From assembly GCF_007005445.1 (NCBI RefSeq), contig NZ_CP041387.1:3559001-3623000 (forward strand): a DNA stretch of 64,000 bases, given 5' to 3'. Below the pieces are notes generated by a model that saw only the letters and a list, made by a program, of their open reading frames with translations, had not been told where the DNA came from and did no database searches. Within the stretch, counting starts at the first letter, position 1. The number at the start of each line of letters is the position of its first letter. Positions 51,746 to 61,328 of this stretch are shown here, in pieces. Origin of the DNA: Rhodopseudomonas palustris. Its GTDB lineage: Bacteria; Pseudomonadota; Alphaproteobacteria; Rhizobiales; Xanthobacteraceae. The translations under genes were made by a program, and so were the position numbers.

Positions 51746-54375
51746 GGCGCCGCCTCGACCTTGACCCGGCGCAGCGGACCGCGCGGCTGGCACGAGCCGG
51801 CGCTGATCACCACGGTGCCGCGCGGCACCGTTGCGTCGAGCGTCACCACCGGCGCGCAGGGATTGCCGTCGACCTGCACCGCGGCGCCGTCACGGAAACC
51901 ATGAAGCGCCGCATCGTCAGGATGCAGCAGCAATCGCGGCGCCGGCCGGCGCGCAGCAAGTAGCGCACTGGCGCGGCTCAGCTCGCCGCCGGTGAAGGCG
52001 TCGTGCAACGGGATCAGCCACAGTCCCTCGCCGGCGAGGGCCGGCGGCGGCACGGCCTCCGGCAGCGACGCTTCGCCCGGCCTGATCAGCAAGGCGCCGG
52101 GATCGCCGCCGCGCAGCGGCCCGCCGACTTCTTCCAGGAATCGCGTGACGTTGTTGGCCGAGTGCAGGCCGGAGGTCTTGTAGCTGGTGATCAAAGGCGG
52201 CGGCACCGCGGTGCCGCGCGCGCCTTTGATGCCGAAGGTCATCGGGCCGTCGTGATCGACCGGGATCACCGCATCGGCGAACTGCCCGGCGCGATCGTCC
52301 GCGGTGCGGCCGGTGTAGGGCCGCGGCGCGCGGGTGACCTTGCCGTCGGGCATTCCGAAATCTTCGCCCGGCGCGGCGTCGGCCACCGCCACGAGATCGG
52401 GACGCTCGACGATGAGATCGCCGATCAGCGCGTCGAGCCCGTGCCAATCGCCGGCACCGAACGCATCGAGCCGCCGCCAGCTCGCCGGCGCGGAATCCTG
52501 TGGCGCCACCGCGGCGAAGAAGCGCTGCGCTCGGCCTTCATAGTTGACGAAGGTGCCGGTCGCCTCGGTGAACGGCGCCACCGGCAGCGCAACCGCCGCA
52601 CGCGCCGTGGTCTCATTGGCCATCGAGTCCAGCGCGACCACGCCCTTTGCGGCGGCAAACAGCCGCTCGACACTGGCGCGCGGGGCACGGTCGAACAGAT
52701 CGTTCTCGAGCACGATCGCGGTCTTGGCACCGCCGCGCTCGAGCAAAGCGGCAGCGCTGTCGAGGCCGTCACCGCCGAGCAGAGCCAGCCCGATGCTGTT
52801 GGCTTCCGGCGCCAGCAGCACGATCCGCGCTTTCGTGCCGAGCGCGGCGACGGTGCGCGCCGCCGCCTCGATGATCTCGGCCGACATCAGGGCGCAGCCG
52901 GCGACGATCAGCGGGCGCTCGGCATTCGCCAGGATCTCAGCCACACGCGCCGCTTCCGAATGCTCCTCGACCGCGTCGGCAGGGCCCGCGCCAAGCACGG
53001 CCGCAACGCTCGCGCCGAACGCGGCAACGCCTTGCGGGTCGAGCCGCAGCGACGACGCTGCGAGATCGTCAAGCGCATCAGGCAGCGGTGTCGCCAGCAC
53101 GATCGGCGAGCGGCGGCCCTCGCCGGCGGTACGGACCGCCGGATCGAGGAAGGCGTGGACGCCCTTCTGCGCCGCAAGCTCGCGCTCGGCGCCGCGTGCG
53201 GTCTGCCGCAGCGCCAAGGCGAGCCGCGGCGCGGTGCCGGTGAGATTCTCGCCGAGCACCAGCACGGCATCGGCGTGCTCGACCTCGTGCAGCGACGCGA
53301 TCTTGGCAGGACCGGCACGCAGGATCTCGACGATACGGCGAGCCAGACCGGCTTCGACGTCGGAGACGCCAGCGAAGAACCGCTCTGGCCCGACCAAACG
53401 CTGCAGCGCGTAGTTGGCTTCCAGCGAGGCGCGCGGCGAGCCGATCCCGATCGCGCCTTCGGCCACGATGGCATGGGCGGCGGAGGCGACCTCGTGCTCG
53501 CTCGCCGGCGCGCCGCCGATCAGCGGCTGCCGCAGCCGATGCTCGGAGACGACGTGCAGCGGACCATAGCGGCCGCGATCGCAGATGAAGTAGCCGTTGA
53601 GCGCGCCGTGGTAGCGGTTCTGCACCCGCTTCACCCGGCCGTCGCGCTGATCGACCAGGATGTTGCAGCCGAGCGAGCAATGCGGGCAGATCGACGGCGT
53701 CGCCCGCATGTCCCATTTGCGCGAATAATCGCGTGACCAGCCCTTGTCGTTGAACACGCCGGTCGGACACACTTCGGCGAGGTTGCCGGCGAACGGGCTT
53801 TCCAGCGGGCCGTCCTCGGCGCGGCCGAAATACACGTTGTCATGGGCGCCGAACGCGTCGAGATCGCGACCGCCCGCATAGTCGCGATAGAACCGGGTGC
53901 AGCGATAGCAGGCGATGCAGCGGTTCATCTCGTGCGTCACCAGCGGCCCGAGATCCTGATTGCGATGGGTGCGTTTGGTGAATTTGTAGCGGCGGTCGAT
54001 ATGGCCGGTGGCGATCGTCATGTCCTGCAGATGGCAGGAGCCGGCCTCCTCGCACACCGGGCAATCGTGCGGATGGTTGACCATCAGCCATTCGATCACC
54101 TGGGCACGGAACGCCACGGCTTCCGGATCACTCACCGAGACCCGCTCGACGTCGGCGACCGGCGTCATGCAGCTCATGACGATGCGGCCTTCGGTGTCGT
54201 CCGGGCCGTCATAGACTTTCACGGCGCACTGCCGGCAGGCGCCGACCGAGCCGAGCGCACCGTGCCAGCAGAAATACGGCACGTCGATGCCGTGGGTCAG
54301 GCAGGCCGACAGCAGATCCTCGCCGTCCTTGGCTTCGATGACGCGGCCGTCGATCTCGATCTTCTTCTTGGTCAT
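51742..54375 (-). CDS. nuoG: NADH-quinone oxidoreductase subunit G, E. coli type with N7 site
   Basis: An 877-residue iron-sulfur subunit. The N-terminal [2Fe-2S] N1b motif is CWHGALGSVGACRQC. N5 appears as HPHDCPVCEEAGSCH and N4 as CIACYRC with CPTG. A further CPHCSLGC with a distant Cys in YFICDRGRYG supplies the off-path N7 cluster, which is present in E. coli-type NuoG but not in mitochondrial-type subunits. The rest is a molybdopterin-oxidoreductase-like domain without cofactor. Start MTKKKIEIDGRVIEA overlaps the nuoF stop. Confidence 0.95.
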   Translation of the reverse strand: MTKKKIEIDGRVIEAKDGEDLLSACLTHGIDVPYFCWHGALGSVGACRQCAVKVYDGPDDTEGRIVMSCMTPVADVERVSVSDPEAVAFRAQVIEWLMVNHPHDCPVCEEAGSCHLQDMTIATGHIDRRYKFTKRTHRNQDLGPLVTHEMNRCIACYRCTRFYRDYAGGRDLDAFGAHDNVYFGRAEDGPLESPFAGNLAEVCPTGVFNDKGWSRDYSRKWDMRATPSICPHCSLGCNILVDQRDGRVKRVQNRYHGALNGYFICDRGRYGPLHVVSEHRLRQPLIGGAPASEHEVASAAHAIVAEGAIGIGSPRASLEANYALQRLVGPERFFAGVSDVEAGLARRIVEILRAGPAKIASLHEVEHADAVLVLGENLTGTAPRLALALRQTARGAERELAAQKGVHAFLDPAVRTAGEGRRSPIVLATPLPDALDDLAASSLRLDPQGVAAFGASVAAVLGAGPADAVEEHSEAARVAEILANAERPLIVAGCALMSAEIIEAAARTVAALGTKARIVLLAPEANSIGLALLGGDGLDSAAALLERGGAKTAIVLENDLFDRAPRASVERLFAAAKGVVALDSMANETTARAAVALPVAPFTEATGTFVNYEGRAQRFFAAVAPQDSAPASWRRLDAFGAGDWHGLDALIGDLIVERPDLVAVADAAPGEDFGMPDGKVTRAPRPYTGRTADDRAGQFADAVIPVDHDGPMTFGIKGARGTAVPPPLITSYKTSGLHSANNVTRFLEEVGGPLRGGDPGALLIRPGEASLPEAVPPPALAGEGLWLIPLHDAFTGGELSRASALLAARRPAPRLLLHPDDAALHGFRDGAAVQVDGNPCAPVVTLDATVPRGTVVISAGSCQPRGPLRRVKVEAAP

Positions 54376-55658
54376 GCGCGGCCCACCGGACAGAAGCCCT
54401 GGAGGTGGGCCGTGAAGATGTCGCCGAAGCGCTCGAGACCGCTGCGCAGCGGCGTCAGCGCACCGGTGTTGAGATCGCAGTAGGAGCGGCCCGACGGGCC
54501 GGACAGCGCGACGTGCTGGTGCAGCAGGTCGATGTCGGCGCGCGTGCCCTTGCCGGCCTCCAGCGTATCGAGCAGCTTCGATACCCACGGCAGGCCGTCG
54601 CGGCACGGCGTGCACAGTCCGCAGCTCTCGCGCGCGTAGAACCGCATGTGACGCCCGATCGCCGCCACCGGACAGGCACGGTCGTCGAGCACGATCAGCG
54701 CGCCGGTGCCGAGCGAACTGCCGGCCTTCTTGGTGCTGGTGAAATCGAGCGGCACGTCGAGCTCGGCCTTCTCGAAGAACGCGGTGGCGCCGCCGCCGGG
54801 CTGGAATGCCAGCAGCGCACGGCCATTGCGAATGCCGCCGGCACGATGCAGCAGCTCACGCGCGGTCGAGCCCATCGGCGCTTCGATCAGTTGCGGGCGC
54901 TCGACGCAGCCGGAGATGCCGTACAGCTTGGTGCCGCCTTCGTCGGTGAACGACAGCGACCGATACCAGTCGGCGCCGTTCTCGATGATCGACGGCACCG
55001 ACGACAGCGTCTCGACGTTGTTGACCGTGGTCGGCCGGCCCCACAGGCCGCTGACCGCCGGATAAGGCGGGCGATGCCGCGGCACCGGACGCTCGCCCTC
55101 GATCGCCGCGATCAATGCGGTCTCTTCGCCGACGATATAGCGGCCCGCGGAGGCGTGCACCCGCATCGTCAGATCGAAGCCTGAGCCGAGGATGTCGCGG
55201 CCGAGCAAGCCGACGGCTTCCGCTTCCGCAATCGCGCGGCCGAGCGCGGTAGCCGCTGCACGATACTCGTCGCGCACCAGGATGATCACCTCGGTGGCGC
55301 CGATCGCGTAGGCGGCGATGGTCGCGCCCTCGATCAGTTGATGCGGCAGCGCCTCCATCAACAGCCGGTCCTTGAACGAGCCGGGCTCGGTCTCGTCACC
55401 GTTGACGCACAAATAGCGCGCGCCCGGACCGGCCCTTTCGCTGCCGGTCCGCATGAAGCGCCATTTGTTGGCGGTCGGGAAGCCCGCGCCGCCGCGGCCG
55501 CGCAGGCCGGCGGCCTCGACCATCGCGATGATCGCTTCCGGGCTGTGGCGCTTGAGCGCGAGCGACAGCGCCGCGTAGCCGCCGAGCCCGCGCCAGGCGG
55601 CAAGGCTGTGCGGCTGACGGTCGGCACGGGCGCGGCCGGTGAGCGGCTTGTCGCTCAT
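54372..55658 (-). CDS. nuoF: NADH-quinone oxidoreductase subunit F
   Basis: A 428-residue NADH- and FMN-binding subunit. The glycine-rich NADH site GLRGRGGAGFPTANKW (about 51-66) and FMN-binding region precede the [4Fe-4S] N3 motif ESCGLCTPCRDG with its fourth Cys in YCDLNTGA. This is the electron entry point. It overlaps nuoE and nuoG by four bases each. Confidence 0.96.
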   Translation of the reverse strand: MSDKPLTGRARADRQPHSLAAWRGLGGYAALSLALKRHSPEAIIAMVEAAGLRGRGGAGFPTANKWRFMRTGSERAGPGARYLCVNGDETEPGSFKDRLLMEALPHQLIEGATIAAYAIGATEVIILVRDEYRAAATALGRAIAEAEAVGLLGRDILGSGFDLTMRVHASAGRYIVGEETALIAAIEGERPVPRHRPPYPAVSGLWGRPTTVNNVETLSSVPSIIENGADWYRSLSFTDEGGTKLYGISGCVERPQLIEAPMGSTARELLHRAGGIRNGRALLAFQPGGGATAFFEKAELDVPLDFTSTKKAGSSLGTGALIVLDDRACPVAAIGRHMRFYARESCGLCTPCRDGLPWVSKLLDTLEAGKGTRADIDLLHQHVALSGPSGRSYCDLNTGALTPLRSGLERFGDIFTAHLQGFCPVGRA

Positions 55659-56143
55659 GGCTGGCCTCCCACTACAGCGCCGCCGATCAGCGCGTCGAGA
55701 TCGTCCGGCGTCAGCGGACCGATCAGCTTACGTTCCGGGCCGACCAGCGCCACCGGCGCACGATCGCAGCCGCCGACGCAGCAGATGTTGATCAGGGTGA
55801 ATTTGCCGTCCGGCGTGGTCTCGCCGAAGCCGATGCCGAGCTTGCTCATCACCGCATCGCGCACCGCATCGCCGCCGCACAGATAGCAGCTCAGCCCGTC
55901 GCAGAGCAGGATCACGGTGTCGCCGACCGGCGAGCGGAAGATCTGGCTGTAGAAGGTCGCCAGCGCATCGATCTCGGCAGGCGTGACGCCGAGCACGTCG
56001 GCGGCTTCCTTCAGGTGCGCATCGGACACCCAGCCTTCGGCTTCCTGCACCAACTTCAGCGCTTCCACCATCGCAGCCTTCGCGCCGCCATGGGTGGCGG
56101 CAGCGTGCTGGATTGCGGTCTTGAGGGCGGGACTGAGGCTCAT
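55655..56143 (-). CDS. nuoE: NADH-quinone oxidoreductase subunit E
   Basis: A 162-residue thioredoxin-fold subunit with the [2Fe-2S] N1a cluster. The ligand cysteines are in [11 protein letters not shown] and [12 protein letters not shown], the family pattern. The helical N-terminus (about 1-75) packs on NuoF. It overlaps nuoCD by four bases. Confidence 0.95.
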   Translation of the reverse strand: MSLSPALKTAIQHAAATHGGAKAAMVEALKLVQEAEGWVSDAHLKEAADVLGVTPAEIDALATFYSQIFRSPVGDTVILLCDGLSCYLCGGDAVRDAVMSKLGIGFGETTPDGKFTLINICCVGGCDRAPVALVGPERKLIGPLTPDDLDALIGGAVVGGQP

Positions 56144-57885
56144 CGGTCGACGTCCGACATCACGTAGTCAATGCTGCCGAGATAGGCGACGAGATCGGCC
56201 ACCATCATGCCGGGGGCGACCGCGGAAATCATCTGCAGATGCGCGAACGACGGCGTGCGGATCCGGGTGCGATAGCTCGACGGCTCGCCATCCGAAATCA
56301 GCGCGAACTGCGTCAGGCCGCGCACGGTCTCGACCTGGCCGGTGTATTCGCCCGGCGGCAGCACCGGCCCCCAGCTCGTGTTGACGAAGTGATGGATCAT
56401 GGTCTCGATGTCGTGCAGCATCCGCTCGCGCGGCGGCGGCGTCGTCAGCGGATGATCGGCCTTGATCGGGCCGGACGGCATGTTGTCGACGCACTGCCGG
56501 ATGATCTTCAGCGATTGCCGGATCTCTTCGACCCGCACCACGGTGCGGTCGTAGCAATCGCCGGCGTGGCCGACCGGAATCTCGAAGTCGAAGTTTTCGA
56601 ACCCCGCATAGGGCCGCGCCTTGCGCACGTCCCAGGCATAGCCGGTGGCGCGCAGGCCCGGACCGGTGACGCCCCAGTCGAGCGCCATCGCGGTGTCGTA
56701 GGCCGCAATGCCCTTGGTGCGGGCGCGGAAAATCTCGTTGCGCAGCACCATGCCTTCGTAGTCGTCGAGCCGCGACGGCATCCAGTCGAGAAACTCGCGA
56801 ACCAGCCTGTCCCAGCCGTCTGGCAGATCCATCGACAGGCCACCGATGCGGAAGAAGCCGGGATGCATCCGGGCGCCGGTGATCGACTCGATCACCCGGT
56901 AGCCGCGCTCGCGGTCGGTGAACATGTAGAACACCGGCGACATCGCCCCGGTGTCCTGCGCCATGGTGCCGTAGAACAGCAGGTGGTTCATGATGCGAAA
57001 CATTTCTGACAGCATGATCCGCACCGTCAGCGCACGGTCCGGCACCTTGATGCCGCAGGCCTTCTCGACCGCCTGCAAATAAGGCATCTCGCCCATCACC
57101 CCGCCCAGGTAATCGACGCGATCGGTGTAGGGCAGGAAGTTGTGCCAGGTCTGGCGCTCGGCCATCTTCTCGGCGCCGCGATGGTGGAAGCCGATATCGG
57201 GGCGCGCCGCGACAATCTCCTCGCCGTCGAGCGCCAGCACGATCCGGAACACGCCGTGGGTCGCCATCGAATGCGGCCCGTAGTTCAGGATCATCAGTTC
57301 GACGCCGTCGCGATGCGTCGGCAGGCCGAACTTCTCCGGATCGGCCGCGAGTGCATGTTCCTTGGCGTCGAACAGAGCCGCCGTCATGTTGAACAGCGGC
57401 CGCTCGGTGGCGCGACCCGGCTGGGTCTTGCGCATCGGGTGGCCTTCCCAGCCCGGCGGCAGCAGGATGCGCAGCGAGTGCGGCTGAGCTTCGAACTCGA
57501 CGCCGAACATGTCGTAGGCTTCGCGCTCGTACCACGGCGCGTTGGGAAACACCGTGCCGATCGACTTGGCGCGCGGATATTCGGCATCGAGCGCGATCTT
57601 GAGCCGGATGTCGGCATTGCGCTCGTGCGACATCAGATGGCTGGCGATGGTGATGCCCGACGGCGGCAGACCCTCGCGATGCTTGCGTGCGGTCTCGTCG
57701 ATCGCCCACAGGTCGACCAGCATCCTGAACGGCCGGTCGATCTCGTGCTTCAGAAAGCGATGCACGTCGATCGTCGCGTCCGGCCGAATCCATACGGTCG
57801 GAAACCGATCGGCAGTAACTTGCTGGCCCAGCACCGCATCCTTGAAGCGCGCGCTGAGCTCGGTGACGAGTTCGGATGCGCTCAC
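56140..57885 (-). CDS. nuoCD: NADH-quinone oxidoreductase fused subunit C/D
   Basis: A 581-residue fusion of NuoC (about 1-175) and NuoD (about 190-581), as in E. coli and unlike the separate genes of mitochondrial-type operons. NuoC is recognised from [20 protein letters not shown] and AYDMFGVEF, NuoD from [14 protein letters not shown], the quinone-site His in [14 protein letters not shown] and C-terminal [11 protein letters not shown]. The start is a GTG at 57885 overlapping the nuoB stop (GTGA). Confidence 0.95.
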   Translation of the reverse strand: MSASELVTELSARFKDAVLGQQVTADRFPTVWIRPDATIDVHRFLKHEIDRPFRMLVDLWAIDETARKHREGLPPSGITIASHLMSHERNADIRLKIALDAEYPRAKSIGTVFPNAPWYEREAYDMFGVEFEAQPHSLRILLPPGWEGHPMRKTQPGRATERPLFNMTAALFDAKEHALAADPEKFGLPTHRDGVELMILNYGPHSMATHGVFRIVLALDGEEIVAARPDIGFHHRGAEKMAERQTWHNFLPYTDRVDYLGGVMGEMPYLQAVEKACGIKVPDRALTVRIMLSEMFRIMNHLLFYGTMAQDTGAMSPVFYMFTDRERGYRVIESITGARMHPGFFRIGGLSMDLPDGWDRLVREFLDWMPSRLDDYEGMVLRNEIFRARTKGIAAYDTAMALDWGVTGPGLRATGYAWDVRKARPYAGFENFDFEIPVGHAGDCYDRTVVRVEEIRQSLKIIRQCVDNMPSGPIKADHPLTTPPPRERMLHDIETMIHHFVNTSWGPVLPPGEYTGQVETVRGLTQFALISDGEPSSYRTRIRTPSFAHLQMISAVAPGMMVADLVAYLGSIDYVMSDVDR

Positions 57886-58508
57886 AATGACTCCGGCGGA
57901 TCGAGCAGGGTCTGCGCCATACGTTCGTCGCGGCGCTGGTCGCGCCGGCGCGGCGCGTCGAAGCCGAGGCCGGCGGTGTTGCCGACGGTGACGCCGAGCG
58001 GGCGCCGCTCGCTGCCGACCTGCTGCTGCAGCATGATCAGCGCGTCGAGCACCGCCTCCGGCCGCGGCGGACAGCCGGGGATGTAGACGTCGACCGGAAT
58101 GAAGCGATCGACGCCCTGCACCACCGAATAGATGTCGTACATGCCGCCCGAACAGGCGCAGGCCCCCATCGCGATCACCCAGCGCGGCGCGCGCATCTGC
58201 TCGTACAGCCGCAGCAGCGGCGCCGCCATCTTGTGAAACACGGTGCCGGACACGACCAGCAGATCGGCCTGGCGCGGCGAAGCCCGGATCACTTCGGCGC
58301 CGAACCGCGCCTGATCGTAGACCGGGGTCAGCACCGTGACCTGTTCGACGTAGCAGCACGACAGCCCGAAATTGAACGGCCACAGGCTGTGCTTGCGCGA
58401 CCACGCGGTGAGGTCTTCGAGCGTGGTGAACAGGCTCGACAGCGCCATATGTTCTTCAACCGAGCGCTGTTCGCCCGGCATGCCCGGATGGTGCGGCGTT
58501 ATCGTCAT
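57882..58508 (-). CDS. nuoB: NADH-quinone oxidoreductase subunit B
   Basis: A 208-residue subunit that carries the terminal cluster N2. The ligands are the tandem cysteines in FGLSCCYVE plus Cys in MGACACSGG and PGCPPRPE. It belongs to the connecting module with NuoCD. The ATG ([10 protein letters not shown]) overlaps the nuoA stop. The C-terminal 30 residues are Arg/Asp-rich. Confidence 0.96.
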   Translation of the reverse strand: MTITPHHPGMPGEQRSVEEHMALSSLFTTLEDLTAWSRKHSLWPFNFGLSCCYVEQVTVLTPVYDQARFGAEVIRASPRQADLLVVSGTVFHKMAAPLLRLYEQMRAPRWVIAMGACACSGGMYDIYSVVQGVDRFIPVDVYIPGCPPRPEAVLDALIMLQQQVGSERRPLGVTVGNTAGLGFDAPRRRDQRRDERMAQTLLDPPESL

Positions 58509-58894
58509 CGGCGCTTGCCCTTGACCCAGTCGAGCGCGCCGTCGAGCCACAGATACACCAGCGCCAGCAACAGCACCCCGATGAACACCGCCGCTTCGAT
58601 CAGGCCGAGCCAGCCGGTGTCACGCGCGGCGACCGCCCAGGCGAACAGAATCGCGGCTTCCATGTCGAAGATCACGAACAGCGCGGCGATTAGAAAATAC
58701 GGCGCATTCAGCGGCCCCTGCTGCGGCTGCGCCGGCAGCACGCCGCCTTCGTAGGGCACGTCGGGGCGCGCACCGGCGCGCTTCTCGCGCAGCCAGGCTG
58801 CGACCACGATGATCGCCGCAACGATCCCGGCCGACAGTGCGACGTGGATGGCGAGTGCGGCGCCCGAATCGATCGGAAGGGTCAGATCACCCAC
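58505..58894 (-). CDS. nuoA: NADH-quinone oxidoreductase subunit A
   Basis: A 129-residue, three-helix subunit and the first gene of the operon. The conserved loop [20 protein letters not shown] and the second-helix [14 protein letters not shown] are characteristic. Start choice: GTG at 58894 lies eight bases after GGAG (58906-58903); a TTG two codons upstream is too close to that site. A FNR/FixK-like box lies 113 bases upstream. Confidence 0.92.
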   Translation of the reverse strand: MGDLTLPIDSGAALAIHVALSAGIVAAIIVVAAWLREKRAGARPDVPYEGGVLPAQPQQGPLNAPYFLIAALFVIFDMEAAILFAWAVAARDTGWLGLIEAAVFIGVLLLALVYLWLDGALDWVKGKRR

Positions 58895-59358
58895 CGGCAA
58901 GGCTCCAACAAACAGCGGAAGAGCGGATCACGAACGATCCGACGTGGGGTGTAGAAGTCGGGTTGTTAACGCATCGTCACCATGCCATCCGACCCGTCAA
59001 GCCCGGTTGACGCGGATCAACTCCGCGGCCACGATAACGTGAGAATCTTGCTGTGATTTCCGACACTTGGAACTTGGTAACAGATCCCGGAAAGGTGCTG
59101 TGCGGCAGGGCTTTGTACAGTCCTCGCGGTGCACCCGAGGCACCCGAATCGCCCCCCTCGCAAATCTGCGGCACGTTGCCACGCTGAACAAACGACCACG
59201 CCCCCGCAACCGCGGCGACAGCATCGGCGACGGCGCCGCGGAGCCGCCCGCGGTTTTGCGGACAGCCTCGCCGAAACCACACGTGGACAGGCCTGCAGGC
59301 GCATTTCCGCCCGGCTCTGAAATGATCTATTGATAGTTGTCTCATCCTGGGCCGACCG
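58895..59358. promoter_or_regulatory. Divergent region of nuoA and the glucan exporter, with FNR/FixK-like box
   Basis: Of these 464 bases the notable element is TTGACGCGGATCAA at 59007-59020, nine of ten matches to TTGAT-N4-ATCAA, positioned to give a leader of about 78 bases for the nuo operon. No gene is evident, although short open frames exist in several readings. GATAGTTGTC near 59330 may be part of the exporter promoter. AT-rich spots are few. Confidence 0.65.
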
Positions 59359-61158
59359 ATGTCGCTGCTTCATCTCTACACCCGCGTATTGCAACTGCTC
59401 GGCGGGGAGGCACGGCTCGGCTGGATTCTCGCGGTCGCCAACCTGCTGCTCGCCACCGCACAATTCGCCGAGCCGGTTCTGTTCGGTCGCATCGTCGACG
59501 TGATGAGCGGCAATCTCGCGACCGGCGCGCTGGTGCCGGAGACGCGGTCGCCCTGGCCACTGCTCGGCGCCTGGGCCTGCTTCGGCCTGTTCACCATTCT
59601 ATGCTCTGCAATCGTCGCGCTGCAGGCCGACCGACTCGCGCACCGGCAGCGCCAGGCGGTGCTGACCAGCTATTTCGAGCACATCCTGCAATTGCCGATC
59701 AGCTTCCACACCGGCACCCATTCGGGCCGGCTGATGAAGGTGATGCTGCAAGGCACCGACGCGCTGTGGCGGATGTGGCTCGGCTTCTTCCGCGAGCACT
59801 TCGCCGCGATCCTGTCGCTGGTCGTGCTGCTCCCGCTGTCGCTGTACATCAACTGGCGGCTGGCGATCCTGTTGTTCGTGCTGTGCGTGGTGTTCACGGT
59901 GCTCACCACGCTGGTGGTGCACAAGACCTACGGCAAGCAGGGCGAGGTCGAAGCGCAGTACAGCGACCTGTCGGCGCGCGCCTCGGACGCGCTCGGCAAC
60001 GTCGCGCTGGTGCAGAGCTTCGTCCGCGTCGACGCGGAGGTTCAGAGCCTGCGCAACGTCTCCGGACGGCTGCTCGCGGCGCAGATGCCGGTACTGTCGT
60101 GGTGGGCGCTGGTGACGGTGATCACCCGGGCCTCGACCACCATCACGGTGCTGGCGATCTTCACGCTCGGCATCTGGCTCAACCAGCAGGGTCTCACCAG
60201 CGTCGGCGAGATCGTGATGTTCGTTTCGTTCGCGACGCTGCTGATCCAGCGACTCGAGCAGGTGGTGAATTTCATCAATAACGTGCTGATGGAAGCACCG
60301 CGGCTGCGCGAGTTCATCGACGTGCTCGACACCGTGCCGGCGGTGCGCGACCGCAGCGACGCCATCGACCCCGGCCGGCTGTCCGGCCTGGTGGAATTCC
60401 AGAACGTGTCGTTTTCCTACGACGGCAGGCGCCCGGCGGTGGAGGATCTGAGCTTCACCGCGCTGCCCGGCGACACCATCGCGCTGGTCGGCGCCACCGG
60501 CGCCGGCAAGTCGACCGCGATCGCACTGCTGCACCGGGCGTTCGATCCGCAATCCGGCATCGTCAAGATCGACGGCATGGATATCCGCGGCCTGACGCTT
60601 GCCGGCCTGCGGCGGAACATCGGTGTGGTGTTTCAGGAGGCCCTGCTGTTCGATCGCTCGATCGCCGACAATTTGAGGGTCGGCAAGCCGGACGCCACCC
60701 TCGACGAGCTGCGCCTCGCCGCCGAACGCGCGCAGGCGCTGGAGTTCATCGAGCGCAGCGAGCACACATTCGATACCAATGCCGGCGAACGCGGACGGAT
60801 GCTGTCCGGCGGCGAACGGCAGCGGCTGTCGATCGCCCGCGCATTGCTGAAAGACCCGCCGATCCTGATCCTCGACGAAGCCACCTCGGCACTCGACGCG
60901 GTGACCGAGGCGAAGGTCAACCTCGCGCTCGACGAGGTGATGAAAGGTCGCACCACCTTCGTGATCGCGCATCGGCTGTCCACGATCCGCGACGCCACCC
61001 GTATTCTGGTGTTCGACAACGGCAAAGTGATCGAAAGCGGAACGTTCGACGAACTGGTGGCCCGCGGCGGCGCTTTCGCCGAATTGGCGCGGGCGCAGTT
61101 CATGGTGCAGGAGAGGACGCGCTCCGCCGTCGCCCCGGCCGCCGACGCGCAGCGCTGA
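59359..61158 (+). CDS. ndvA: NdvA-type glucan export ATP-binding/permease protein
   Basis: A 599-residue type I ABC exporter half-transporter (forms a homodimer). Residues about 15-315 are six transmembrane helices. The nucleotide-binding domain (about 340-575) has Walker [17 protein letters not shown], signature [16 protein letters not shown] and Walker [13 protein letters not shown]. Length and the N-terminal pattern [14 protein letters not shown] match NdvA/ChvA, which export cyclic beta-(1,2)-glucan for osmoadaptation. No glucan synthase gene is in the window. Confidence 0.9.
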   Translation: MSLLHLYTRVLQLLGGEARLGWILAVANLLLATAQFAEPVLFGRIVDVMSGNLATGALVPETRSPWPLLGAWACFGLFTILCSAIVALQADRLAHRQRQAVLTSYFEHILQLPISFHTGTHSGRLMKVMLQGTDALWRMWLGFFREHFAAILSLVVLLPLSLYINWRLAILLFVLCVVFTVLTTLVVHKTYGKQGEVEAQYSDLSARASDALGNVALVQSFVRVDAEVQSLRNVSGRLLAAQMPVLSWWALVTVITRASTTITVLAIFTLGIWLNQQGLTSVGEIVMFVSFATLLIQRLEQVVNFINNVLMEAPRLREFIDVLDTVPAVRDRSDAIDPGRLSGLVEFQNVSFSYDGRRPAVEDLSFTALPGDTIALVGATGAGKSTAIALLHRAFDPQSGIVKIDGMDIRGLTLAGLRRNIGVVFQEALLFDRSIADNLRVGKPDATLDELRLAAERAQALEFIERSEHTFDTNAGERGRMLSGGERQRLSIARALLKDPPILILDEATSALDAVTEAKVNLALDEVMKGRTTFVIAHRLSTIRDATRILVFDNGKVIESGTFDELVARGGAFAELARAQFMVQERTRSAVAPAADAQR

Positions 61159-61328
61159 GCGGTCGAATTTCAGCCCCTTTCATCCACGATTACCGGGCCC
61201 CAGCCCTGTTCTGCGGGCGCGAGCCGGTATAGGGTCGGGTTTGCTGGGGCCACCGCCTGAAACCCGAACGTCACCGCGCCGCGATCGTCTCGCCGGCGCG
61301 ACGGAACTCACAGGACCGGAATCGGAAC

